DNA of 64,000 bases from JBKCUA01 sp046318675 (GTDB lineage: Bacteria; Pseudomonadota; Alphaproteobacteria; JAJTHO01). The notes beneath the pieces are model-generated. The model was not told where the DNA came from and did no database searches. It was given only the letters and a program-made list of their open reading frames with translations. How positions within the stretch are numbered: position 1 is the first letter of the stretch; the number at the start of each line of letters is the position of its first letter. The position numbers and the translations under genes are program-made. Shown here in pieces: positions 8,816 to 15,998 of the stretch. The stretch lies in assembly GCA_046318675.1 (NCBI GenBank), contig JBKCUA010000006.1, positions 40,802-104,801 of the forward strand, given 5' to 3'.

Positions 8816-9376
8816 TTATACTCCAAGTATATTCTGCAAAATAAACTCTGCTCGTTGCTCAACAGCAAGCTTTGGAACTTCAATAAGACAATAACCACAT
8901 TGTTCATAAGATTTTGAAATACTATTAAAAGTCTTGATCGCTTCCTGAAAGTCCTGTTTTCTTTCAGAATCATTTTTATAAATTTCACGCCATGGCGGCA
9001 TAATAAATACCTTAGGATTATACGAATATTCTTGAACAGCATTAATAAGGCTTTGAGGAATTTCAATTCCTGTAGCTTCACAATATCCAATAAGCTCAGG
9101 GATGCCTCTATCAAAAAAGACGACCTCGCGCGTTATCTTCATCACCCCTCTATAAGCATCAATAGAATGCTCAAGCATCAAATTCATAAATTTTTTCTTA
9201 TTTTTCCAGTGCGTAGCGTCTCCATTAATCAAGTTTTGCTCCTTAATAATCTGACGTGCAACCTCCGGCACGCACACAAAACCCTTCTTTGCAAGAGCAT
9301 CAATGACTGTTGATTTCCCAGAACCTGGACCACCCGTCAGTATGTAAAAATTCGACACCATTATTTCACAAGACAT
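8816..9376 (-). CDS. P-loop AAA-type ATPase/kinase of the NadR-like (AAA_28) type
   Basis: A 186-residue predicted NTPase. MVSNFYILTGGPGSGKSTVI holds the Walker A motif (GGPGSGKS), and VVFFDRGIPELIGYCE resembles the Walker B/lid region of AAA_28 proteins. The substrate cannot be told. The ATG at 9376 is preceded by GGGGGTGAAG, a good ribosome binding site; a second ATG at 9361 is possible. The gene is clearly AT-richer than der, suggesting acquisition. It starts 4 bp after the stop of a DUF4143 remnant, so the two may have arrived together. Confidence 0.7.
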   Translation of the reverse strand: MSCEIMVSNFYILTGGPGSGKSTVIDALAKKGFVCVPEVARQIIKEQNLINGDATHWKNKKKFMNLMLEHSIDAYRGVMKITREVVFFDRGIPELIGYCEATGIEIPQSLINAVQEYSYNPKVFIMPPWREIYKNDSERKQDFQEAIKTFNSISKSYEQCGYCLIEVPKLAVEQRAEFILQNILGV

Positions 9377-9379
9377 TCT

Positions 9380-9622
9380 TCACCCCCACAAATTAGACAT
9401 GGGGATAGCCCATAAATTCTTGCCGAAAGGCACCACCTCCCGTCCCCGATAGAGCACCACGCCACAGGCAAAGTCTGTACCGGTCAGCGTTTGCAGCTCC
9501 ATCAGCCCTTTAAAATCATCCCGATCAACACGATCGTGTTTTTTCACTTCAATGCCGGCTAGGTGGCCGCTGGGTTGCTCAAGAACAAAATCGACTTCCT
9601 TGTTATCGCCCGTTCTAAAATG
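9380..9622 (-). pseudogene. C-terminal remnant of a DUF4143/AAA_14 ATP-binding protein
   Basis: Minus-strand translation from 9622 to the TGA at 9380 gives about 80 residues typical of the end of DUF4143 proteins: GDNKEVDFVLEQPSGHLAGI, VKKHDRVDRDDFKGL, and VVLYRGREVVPFGKNLWAIP. An in-frame TAG lies one codon upstream of the homologous part and there is no start codon, so the ATPase domain is gone. It is GC-richer than the flanking AT-rich DNA. The broken end sits beside a degenerate ~20-bp tandem duplication (TTTTATAAATTGTAAAACC / CTTTTATAATTGCAAGACC) at about 9650-9690. Confidence 0.75.
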
Positions 9623-9709
9623 CTATCTTTACAGCGAACTATAAGTCTCTTTTATAAATTGTAAAACCAACTTTTATAATTGCAAGACCACTCTACGGGA
9701 AAGTAACAA

Positions 9710-10072
9710 TCAACCCTTCCCCAGCATCGACCCCAGCTTCCTGCCCCCAAACAGATGCACATGAAAATGCGGCACTTCCTGGCCGCCGTTGCTGCCGACA
9801 TTGGCCAGGGCGCGGTAGCCTGCCTCGACGAGGCCAAGCTGCTCCGCAACGGTGGCGACGGCGCGGAAAAAGCCGGTGAGTTCCTCAGGGCTGGCGGTAG
9901 CCGCAAAATCCTGCAACGACACATAAGCCCCCTTGGGGATCACCAACACATGCACCGGTGCCTGGGGGTGGATGTCATGAAACGCCAAAGCGTGGTCGCT
10001 CTCCAACACCTTCTTACAGGGAATCTCCCCACGCAGGATACGGGCGAAAATGTTTTGCGAATCATAGGTCAT
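9710..10072 (-). CDS. hinT: HIT-family nucleotide hydrolase (HinT type)
   Basis: Purine nucleoside phosphoramidase-like protein of the histidine triad superfamily. From the ATG at 10072 it has 120 residues, starting MTYDSQNIFARILRGEIPC; the catalytic triad HFHVHLFGG is near residues 103-111. An in-frame upstream extension to 10150 overlaps dapD and is not family-like. It starts 13 bp after the dapD stop, so dapD-hinT look co-transcribed. Confidence 0.93.
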   Translation of the reverse strand: MTYDSQNIFARILRGEIPCKKVLESDHALAFHDIHPQAPVHVLVIPKGAYVSLQDFAATASPEELTGFFRAVATVAEQLGLVEAGYRALANVGSNGGQEVPHFHVHLFGGRKLGSMLGKG

Positions 10073-10085
10073 CAAGGCCTCCCGA

Positions 10086-10916
10086 TTACAAGCGCAGCAG
10101 CTCATTAATCCCGGTCTTTGAGCGCGTCCGGGCATCGACTTTTTTGACAATCACGGCGCAGTACAACGACGGGTTGACGCCGTTGGCCGCCGGCTTTTCC
10201 CCCGGCAAGGCCCCGGCCACCACCACGGAAAACGGGGGCACAACACCTGTCATAATCTCCCCTGTCGCCCGATCGACGATCTTCGTGGACGCGCCAAGGT
10301 ACACCCCCATGCCGATGACCGCGCCTTCGCAGACCCGCACGCCTTCGGCCACTTCGGCCCGCGCGCCAATGAAGCAGTTATCCTCAATAATCACCGGATC
10401 GGCCTGAAGCGGCTCCAGCACCCCGCCGATCCCCGCGCCGCCGGAAATGTGGCAGTTCTTGCCAATCTGGGCGCAGCTGCCCACCGTTGCCCACGTATCC
10501 ACCATCGTGCCGCTGTCCACATAGGCCCCGACGTTAACAAAGCTGGGCATTAGGATCACACCGGGGGCAATATAGGCCGAACGGCGCACGACGCTGCCCG
10601 GCACGGCGCGAAACCCCGCGTTACCAAAATCTGCTTCACTCCACGCGGCGGTTTTCAGGGGCACTTTATCCCAGGCGGTCTCACCCATGCGCTCATTATT
10701 GCTCAAGCGGAACGACAACAGCACGGCTTTTTTCAGCCACTGGTGTACCTGCCAGCCATCACTGGCTTTCTCCGCCACCCGCAGCGCGCCGTTGTCCAGT
10801 GCCTCCAGTACTGAGGCCACTGCTATGCGGGTTTCCTCAGGCGCATCATGAGGACGAAGGGACTCGCGCTGCTCCCACGCAGCGTCAATCAGGGGCTGAA
10901 GATGAGAAAAAGACAT
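10086..10916 (-). CDS. dapD: 2,3,4,5-tetrahydropyridine-2,6-dicarboxylate N-succinyltransferase
   Basis: Succinyl-CoA-dependent acyltransferase of the succinylase branch of lysine/meso-diaminopimelate synthesis. From the ATG at 10916 it is 276 residues (E. coli 274). The left-handed beta-helix hexapeptide repeats run through the middle (VPGSVVRRSAYIAPGVILM, VNVGAYVDSGTMVDTWATVG, GSCAQIGKNCHISGGAGIGG), and FIGARAEVAEGVRV follows. Divergent from the RloA-like gene, separated by a 109-bp intergenic region with a promoter for the latter. Confidence 0.97.
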   Translation of the reverse strand: MSFSHLQPLIDAAWEQRESLRPHDAPEETRIAVASVLEALDNGALRVAEKASDGWQVHQWLKKAVLLSFRLSNNERMGETAWDKVPLKTAAWSEADFGNAGFRAVPGSVVRRSAYIAPGVILMPSFVNVGAYVDSGTMVDTWATVGSCAQIGKNCHISGGAGIGGVLEPLQADPVIIEDNCFIGARAEVAEGVRVCEGAVIGMGVYLGASTKIVDRATGEIMTGVVPPFSVVVAGALPGEKPAANGVNPSLYCAVIVKKVDARTRSKTGINELLRL

Positions 10917-10990
10917 GGGAGGGGTGTAAAAGGAAACACCTTCCCTGGGCAAGCAATGTTTATAGGGCGCAACATCAGAATTTAAAAAAT

Positions 10991-11018
10991 TTGACTTTCA
11001 ACAAAAAAATGTTAATAT
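10991..11018 (+). promoter_or_regulatory. Promoter of the RloA/RloB-type pair
   Basis: TTGACT (10991-10996) and TAATAT (11013-11018) with 16-bp spacing, in AT-rich sequence. The ATG at 11026 follows the -10 box by 7 nt, so the message would be leaderless. This choice of promoter rules against the other in-frame ATG at 11017, which lies inside the -10 region. Confidence 0.6.
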
Positions 11019-11025
11019 GGCACTT

Positions 11026-12234
11026 ATGATCCATAAAATCACCATTGAAAACTTCTCATCCATCGCAGAAAGACAAGAAATTGATTTTACCGTCAATAAG
11101 AATGTCCCTGCGCTTCCCTGTTTCCAGCCCTCAAGGGCCAACCCCGCTATCCGCCTGCCCACCACGGTGGGTTTTTATGGGGCCAACGCCAGCGGCAAAA
11201 CCACCATCCTCCGGGCAGTATGGCAAGCCGCCCAATTTGTCTGCCATAGCGTGAAGCTCGCACCCACCGATAATATCCCCTTCTTCCAACCCCACATGGG
11301 GGAATTATGGGCACGCAAACCAGCGATTATTATAGTGGATTTTGATGGCCAGTTAGCTCCCATTTCGCAGCAAATAGAGCCGCAATACCTTTTCCGCTAT
11401 GAACTGCACGTTGCACCCGCCGACGCCTCGCAAAAAACCGGCAATAGCGTTGCTTATGAAGCCCTCTTCTACCGCCCGAAAACGAAGCTTCAGATACTAT
11501 TTGAGCGCAAAGGCCAAGAGTTTCGGTTCGGCAAGGATTTTGATGTCCCCGCGAATGATTCCCGTCTCCCATTCGTGAGCAGCAACCGCAGCACCCTAAG
11601 CGTCTTTGCTCATTTTAATCACCCCCTGTCCATGAACCTGTGCGCTCTTATTGGCTCTCTTATGACCAATCTGGACGGCTTTGATAAAAGCAGCGTTCCC
11701 ACGCAAAATCTTTTAACTCATTATAAAAATTATCCCGCCGACCATCAACGCCTCAACGACGTTTTGAGCCGTATTGATGTTGGTCTGCACGAGATGACTA
11801 TCCATGAAGGGCCAAGTGGACTATATGCTAAATTTTCTCATGACGGCCTCACTGCGCCAATTTTTTGGCACGAAGAATCCGCCGGCACTAGAAAGTTTAT
11901 TGAAATATTTGCCAAACTGCACTGGGCACTCGATACGGGCGGGGTAGTCCTTATTGATGAAATTGATAACGACCTGCATCCGGCATTGTTGTCAGAAATT
12001 CTTGGTTGGTTTTACGATCCCAAACGCAACCCGCGCAGAGCACAATTATTGTTTACCGCCCACAACCCGGCCTTACTGAACGATCTGGAAAAAGAGCAGG
12101 TTTTTTTCACCACAAAAGCCAACGGCAAAACAACCGTGTATGCCGCAAGTGCCATCCAAGGACTGCGCCGCGAACCACAGCTCATGAAAAAATACCTTAA
12201 CGGCACCTTGGGCGCCGTGCCGTTGATGGGATAA
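11026..12234 (+). CDS. RloA/AbiLi-like AAA-type ATPase (OLD/SMC-like), defence candidate
   Basis: A 402-residue ATPase of the AAA_15/AAA_21 class. The N-terminus MIHKITIENFSSIAERQEID is the usual SMC/RecF-like strand; Walker A GFYGANASGKTTIL is at about residues 47-60, an EESAGTRKFIEIF signature-like segment precedes Walker B VVLIDEIDNDLHPALL at about 305-320, and LLFTAHNPALL is the H-loop. The next gene, 2 bp downstream, encodes an RloB-like Toprim protein, so these form a two-gene module like RloAB or AbiL. It sits between dapD and coxC, housekeeping genes on both sides. Function in phage defence is inferred from the family. Confidence 0.8.
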   Translation: MIHKITIENFSSIAERQEIDFTVNKNVPALPCFQPSRANPAIRLPTTVGFYGANASGKTTILRAVWQAAQFVCHSVKLAPTDNIPFFQPHMGELWARKPAIIIVDFDGQLAPISQQIEPQYLFRYELHVAPADASQKTGNSVAYEALFYRPKTKLQILFERKGQEFRFGKDFDVPANDSRLPFVSSNRSTLSVFAHFNHPLSMNLCALIGSLMTNLDGFDKSSVPTQNLLTHYKNYPADHQRLNDVLSRIDVGLHEMTIHEGPSGLYAKFSHDGLTAPIFWHEESAGTRKFIEIFAKLHWALDTGGVVLIDEIDNDLHPALLSEILGWFYDPKRNPRRAQLLFTAHNPALLNDLEKEQVFFTTKANGKTTVYAASAIQGLRREPQLMKKYLNGTLGAVPLMG

Positions 12235-12236
12235 CA

Positions 12237-12725
12237 ATGACAAAGCTCCATATTCAGCAATACAGACGTTTCTTTTTGGCCGTCGAAGGCCAAGATGAGG
12301 TATCCCTGTTTAAATGGTTGCAAAAAGCAGCAGAAAAACAGAAAAAGTTCCTTCATCTGGATTGCCACAATCTCAGAGGCGGCGGCTACCAGAGCATGGT
12401 GGATACTGCCATCCAGCTACACAAAAAGAAGAAACAACAATACGGTCGCTATGTTGGCGCGTTTCTCATTGTTGATGCCGATCGACTGACCAAAGTGAAA
12501 AACGAAATGACAGAACAAGCCTTGCGCAAGCAGGCTAAAGAGGCTGGTCTTACCTTGTGCCTGCAAGACCCGAACCTTGAAGGGGTGTTGCGTCCTCTGA
12601 AGAAAAAAATTCAAACTCCTATTACCGCCGCTGACAAATTAGATCTTACTTGGGAGGATGTACGTCGCTTGGCAGAACGTGATGCAGAGTACCGCAAGCT
12701 TTTAAAAGCCTTGACGCTGCTTTAG
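12237..12725 (+). CDS. RloB/AbiLii-like Toprim-domain protein
   Basis: A 162-residue partner of the upstream ATPase. The N-terminal FFLAVEGQDEVSLFKWL gives the Toprim glutamate and GAFLIVDADR the DxD motif; LQDPNLEGVLRPL matches the position of the conserved NPxxE segment of RloB-like proteins, although it lacks the common aromatic residues. It starts 2 bp after its neighbour's stop, so coupled translation is likely. Known relatives act as putative nucleases in abortive infection; that role is not shown here. The 38-residue C-terminal part is short for the family. Confidence 0.72.
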   Translation: MTKLHIQQYRRFFLAVEGQDEVSLFKWLQKAAEKQKKFLHLDCHNLRGGGYQSMVDTAIQLHKKKKQQYGRYVGAFLIVDADRLTKVKNEMTEQALRKQAKEAGLTLCLQDPNLEGVLRPLKKKIQTPITAADKLDLTWEDVRRLAERDAEYRKLLKALTLL

Positions 12726-12796
12726 TGCATTGCCCCCACGCAAGGGCTTTGCTTACAGAATAAACTATGCTAACGCCCTCTCACCAAGAGGCCATC

Positions 12797-13582
12797 ATGT
12801 CCGATACCCACACGCAAAAACACCCCTATCACCTTGTTGATCCAAGCCCTTGGCCGTTGTTGTCATCATTTGCCGCTGGCTTGTTAGCCGTGGGTGCCGT
12901 GTTATATATGCATGGGCATGGGGCGTGGGTGCTCAAAGCTGGCACCCTGTCCGTGGTTGCCTGCATGGCGTTCTGGTGGCGCAGCGTCCTGCGCGAGGCC
13001 AACGTCGGCAAGCACCATACCCCCGTGGTGCAAATCGGTCTGCGTTACGGCATGGTGCTGTTCATAGCCTCGGAAGTAATGTTTTTCGTGGCTTTTTTCT
13101 GGGCATATTTTGATAACGCAATTTTTCCCAAGGGCGGCATTTGGCCACCCAAAGGTATTATTCCTTTTGATCCCTTTGACCTACCTTTCCTTAATACCAT
13201 GATTTTGCTCCTTTCTGGTACCACCGTGACCTGGGCGCACCATGCCCTGCTTCACGGCGATCGTAAGGGCACGATCAACGGCCTGGCCGCCACCGTCGGG
13301 CTTGGGGTATTATTTTTGTTCTGCCAAGCCTTTGAATACAGCCATGCTGCTTTTGGCCTCAAAGACGGCATTTACGCCAGCACGTTTTACCTTGCCACCG
13401 GCTTTCACGGCTTTCACGTGTTTGTAGGCACGGTGTTTTTGGCTGTATGCTGGTATCGCGCTGCCAAGGGAGAATTTACACCCACTCAACACGTTGGCTT
13501 TGAATCTGCTGCGTGGTACTGGCACTTTGTGGACGTAGTGTGGTTGTTCCTGTTCCTTGGCGTTTATGTGTTTGGCTCGTGA
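12797..13582 (+). CDS. coxC: Cytochrome c oxidase subunit III
   Basis: Integral membrane subunit of the aa3-type oxidase. From the ATG at 12797 (GAGG six bases upstream) it has 261 residues with seven hydrophobic segments and the family motifs HPYHLVDPSPWPLL, GMVLFIASEVMFFVAFFWAY, TGFHGFHVFVGT and AAWYWHFVDVVWLFLF. It overlaps the SURF1 gene by 4 bp. The other cox genes (coxB, coxA, ctaG) are not upstream, where the RloAB-like pair now lies. Confidence 0.97.
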   Translation: MSDTHTQKHPYHLVDPSPWPLLSSFAAGLLAVGAVLYMHGHGAWVLKAGTLSVVACMAFWWRSVLREANVGKHHTPVVQIGLRYGMVLFIASEVMFFVAFFWAYFDNAIFPKGGIWPPKGIIPFDPFDLPFLNTMILLLSGTTVTWAHHALLHGDRKGTINGLAATVGLGVLFLFCQAFEYSHAAFGLKDGIYASTFYLATGFHGFHVFVGTVFLAVCWYRAAKGEFTPTQHVGFESAAWYWHFVDVVWLFLFLGVYVFGS

Positions 13583-14247
13583 AGCGTTTTTTAGGGATTG
13601 TCCTGATTAGCAGCGTTTTTTTGACGCTGTGCGGTCTTAGTGCGTGGCAATTTCAGCGGCGGGAATGGAAAAGCCAACTGCTGGAGACCCTTGCGATAAA
13701 CAGCACGAAGCCCACGTTATCTTTGGGCGATCTCTTGTCTCTTCCCAAGGAACAGCAATGGTACCGCCCGGTGACGCTGGAAGGTCATCTGCTGTGGGAC
13801 AAGAGCCTGCGCGTTGGTCTGCGCCAACAAGACGGACAGGCGGGGTATTGGATTGTGACCCCGATGCAGCTCACCGAAGGATATGCGTTGATCGCCACCG
13901 GCTTTCTGCCCATGTCCGCAAGCGGTTCTTGGGTGCCGCCCGCAATAGGGGCAGAAACACTCACCGCTAAAGCTCTACCCCTTGCGTCCCCAACCTGGTT
14001 CACCCCAAAAAACAAGCCTGAACACGGCATTTGGCATACCCTGAGCAGCAGTGAAATGGCGAGATTCTTACAGCTAAAACCCGTGCTGCCTTTGGTTTTT
14101 GTTGCGGGCACTAAAACAGCAGCAGGCTTGTCGGCGGTGGAGGCAACACCCGCCCTGCGCAACGATCATCTACAGTACGCCCTTACATGGGCGTCATTGG
14201 CATTCGCATTGATTATATTTATATTTTTTTACAATCGACGGTCTTGA
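13579..14247 (+). CDS. SURF1-family cytochrome oxidase assembly protein
   Basis: Membrane protein assisting haem a insertion in cytochrome oxidase. It starts at GTG inside the coxC stop (GTGA) and has 222 residues. An N-terminal helix (GIVLISSVFLTLCGLSAW) and a C-terminal helix (YALTWASLAFALIIFIFF) flank a periplasmic domain; LSAWQFQRREWK, YWIVTPMQL, LIATGFLP, and NDHLQYALTWASLA match SURF1. The context with coxC confirms the role. Confidence 0.92.
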   Translation: MKRFLGIVLISSVFLTLCGLSAWQFQRREWKSQLLETLAINSTKPTLSLGDLLSLPKEQQWYRPVTLEGHLLWDKSLRVGLRQQDGQAGYWIVTPMQLTEGYALIATGFLPMSASGSWVPPAIGAETLTAKALPLASPTWFTPKNKPEHGIWHTLSSSEMARFLQLKPVLPLVFVAGTKTAAGLSAVEATPALRNDHLQYALTWASLAFALIIFIFFYNRRS

Positions 14248-14271
14248 CGCCCCTAGATTTTCGTTTATTTT
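14244..14271 (+). promoter_or_regulatory. Candidate promoter of the SlyB-like lipoprotein gene
   Basis: TTGACG (14244-14249) and TATTTT (14266-14271) with a 16-bp spacer, about 46 bp before the ATG at 14318. The -35 box overlaps the end of the SURF1 gene. Confidence 0.5.
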
Positions 14272-14317
14272 ACAAGGCAGGGGATAAACTTTTTTCGTAT
14301 TCAAGGATACCTGATAT

Positions 14318-14959
14318 ATGCGTCTTTCTCGTTTTTTCGTTGCCGCCCTTTGCATTGGTGCGCTCGCTGGCTGTGCCAAGGATTTGAGCGGCAACCGCTA
14401 TAGTGCCAAAACCGCCGCTGTCCCCACCACTACCTACCAGGCTGTGGTGCTCAGTGCCCGGGATATTACCATCACCAGCGGCGATCAACTGGACGATAAC
14501 GGCTGGGGCATGGTGCTCGGCGGCGTGGGCGGCGGCCTTGCTGGCAATCTTGTCGGTCAAGGCAAAGGCAACACTATTGCCACCGTTGGCGGCGTCGTTG
14601 CCGGGGCGGCTTTGGGTGCCCTGGCGCAACAATCCCTTGGCGAACAGCCGGGCGTTGAATATGTCGTCAAATACTGGGAAGTTGAAACCGGCACCGTTAC
14701 CAATTATGACTATGCTAAAGACTCCTGCAAGCACGGCAAAACAGAATGCCTGACCCAGCGCAGCAGCGTCGCCGCACAGGAAAAAATCGTCACCCTCGTA
14801 CAAGGGGTTGATCCTCGCCTTGCCCCTGGCCAGAAGGCGTTCCTGATGGTTTCCAGCCAAGGCCGCTCCCGCCTTGTTCCCGATGCCAGTGCCGCCCAGC
14901 AGATTAACCAAGACGCCATTGACACCGCCACGTCGGCAAGGCGGAAAAAGCGTAGCTAA
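14318..14959 (+). CDS. SlyB/Pcp-like glycine-zipper outer membrane lipoprotein
   Basis: Small lipoprotein with lipobox LAGC (Cys about residue 19). The mature part has a glycine-zipper membrane hairpin around residues 68-105 (MVLGGVGGGLAGNLVGQG and GGVVAGAALGAL) followed by the YxVKYW-like periplasmic segment of the SlyB family. The total of 213 residues is longer than typical SlyB (~155), with an extra C-terminal extension ending in a basic tail. Monocistronic: own promoter and a strong terminator. Confidence 0.82.
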   Translation: MRLSRFFVAALCIGALAGCAKDLSGNRYSAKTAAVPTTTYQAVVLSARDITITSGDQLDDNGWGMVLGGVGGGLAGNLVGQGKGNTIATVGGVVAGAALGALAQQSLGEQPGVEYVVKYWEVETGTVTNYDYAKDSCKHGKTECLTQRSSVAAQEKIVTLVQGVDPRLAPGQKAFLMVSSQGRSRLVPDASAAQQINQDAIDTATSARRKKRS

Positions 14960-14991
14960 TACATCTGTTTTTACAAAGAAAAATACACGCG

Positions 14992-15024
14992 CCACGGGCA
15001 TTATAGTGATGCCCGTGGTTTTTT
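14992..15024 (+). terminator. Rho-independent terminator of the SlyB-like gene
   Basis: Perfect 10-bp stem CCACGGGCAT / ATGCCCGTGG with a 7-nt loop followed by TTTTTTG. Confidence 0.9.
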
Positions 15025-15025
15025 G

Positions 15026-15053
15026 TTGAAAATTTCGATAAAATACATATAAT
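15026..15053 (+). promoter_or_regulatory. Promoter of the hydrolase-like gene, probably leaderless
   Basis: TTGAAA (15026-15031) and a consensus TATAAT (15048-15053) with 16-bp spacing. The ATG at 15061 begins 7 nt after the -10 box and there is no Shine-Dalgarno, so transcription would start at the start codon. Confidence 0.7.
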
Positions 15054-15060
15054 ATGCTTT

Positions 15061-15921
15061 ATGTCCCAGAATACAGCAACATCATCGTCCTTTCGACCTT
15101 CGTGGCTCAACACAGCGCGAGAGTATCTTGGCACCACAGAAGATCGGCGACCCGGCAAAGATAATAAAGATATTATCAAGTTTTTAAAAAGCACTGATCT
15201 ACCGGAAAATCTCACCAACACTGATGAGACTGCTTGGTGTGCAGCTTTTATAGCCTTTTGTCTCAAAAACGCAGGAATATCCCCCCCCCCCCAATCTGCC
15301 ACCGTTAAGGCATACGAAAATTTTGGCAACAAAATTCCAATTGAAAAAACCCAACCTGGTGATATAGTTTTATTCGCACGCGTGCAGGGGTTCCCTTGGC
15401 TGCCTCTTGGTGCTAGTCATGTTGGGTTCGTATCTAGTGCGCCAAAAAATGGCAAAATTACCATAATTGCGGGAAATAACGGCAAACTAGGATCTGTAGA
15501 AGAAGTTACACTTCCCCTATCCTACTTCGTCGGAGCTCGACGACCTAAAACAACAACACAACCACAACTTCTCTCCGACGCTGCCCCTCCCCTCACACTT
15601 GCGGCCACCGCAACAACTGGTTCCGCTAGCCCCACTCCAAAGAAAAATAGTAATAATAAGAGTCATGGAAGCCAGATACCAGCATCAGTCCTAGACAATC
15701 TTACTGGGGTTGCTGCATCTACCCCTGTCAGCTCTCCCACCTCCCCACCACCATCGTCTTCATCATCAACTACAGCATCATTGACCACTCGCAATGTCTT
15801 ACAGCTTGCCTCTGCCTTAAGTTCCTTTCAACCAGATAGATTATCAGATAGATCGTCATCGTTGTCATCTCCACAGCCTTCGGAAAACAATTCCTCTGTG
15901 TTTAACCTAGCTAGCAGTTAG
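15061..15921 (+). CDS. TIGR02594/CHAP-like cell-wall hydrolase-related protein with a poly-C tract
   Basis: The N-terminal half (to about residue 160) matches the TIGR02594 NlpC/P60-like fold: WLNTAREYLGTTE, DETAWCAAFIAFCLKNAG with the presumed catalytic Cys, QPGDIVLFAR, and GASHVGFVSS with the presumed His, then AGNNGK. The last ~120 residues are low-complexity Ser/Pro/Thr, a tail often seen on exported proteins, yet no signal peptide is visible. A run of 12 C at 15281-15292, inside the catalytic domain just after the Cys, keeps the frame open as written. One C more or less would truncate the product. Relatives occur in phages and as muramidase or peptidase effectors. Confidence 0.68.
   Translation: MSQNTATSSSFRPSWLNTAREYLGTTEDRRPGKDNKDIIKFLKSTDLPENLTNTDETAWCAAFIAFCLKNAGISPPPQSATVKAYENFGNKIPIEKTQPGDIVLFARVQGFPWLPLGASHVGFVSSAPKNGKITIIAGNNGKLGSVEEVTLPLSYFVGARRPKTTTQPQLLSDAAPPLTLAATATTGSASPTPKKNSNNKSHGSQIPASVLDNLTGVAASTPVSSPTSPPPSSSSSTTASLTTRNVLQLASALSSFQPDRLSDRSSSLSSPQPSENNSSVFNLASS
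15281..15292 (+). repeat. 12-bp homopolymeric C tract in a coding sequence
   Basis: Twelve consecutive C, encoding Ser-Pro-Pro-Pro at about residue 74-77 of the hydrolase-like protein. It is by far the longest C or G run noticed in the window. Length change by slippage would switch the gene between frames. Confidence 0.85.
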
Positions 15922-15960
15922 CTGCGCCGCACCTATCGTGTGCGTTTTATCACCAGCCAA

Positions 15961-15989
15961 TTGCACCCCTGCCCTAACCGTGCTATGGC
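15961..15989 (+). promoter_or_regulatory. Candidate promoter of the kinase-receiver-cyclase operon
   Basis: TTGCAC (15961-15966) and TATGGC (15984-15989), 17-bp spacer. The ATG at 15999 is 9 nt further on, giving an untranslated leader of only a few bases. Confidence 0.4.
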
Positions 15990-15998
15990 ACAACCACC

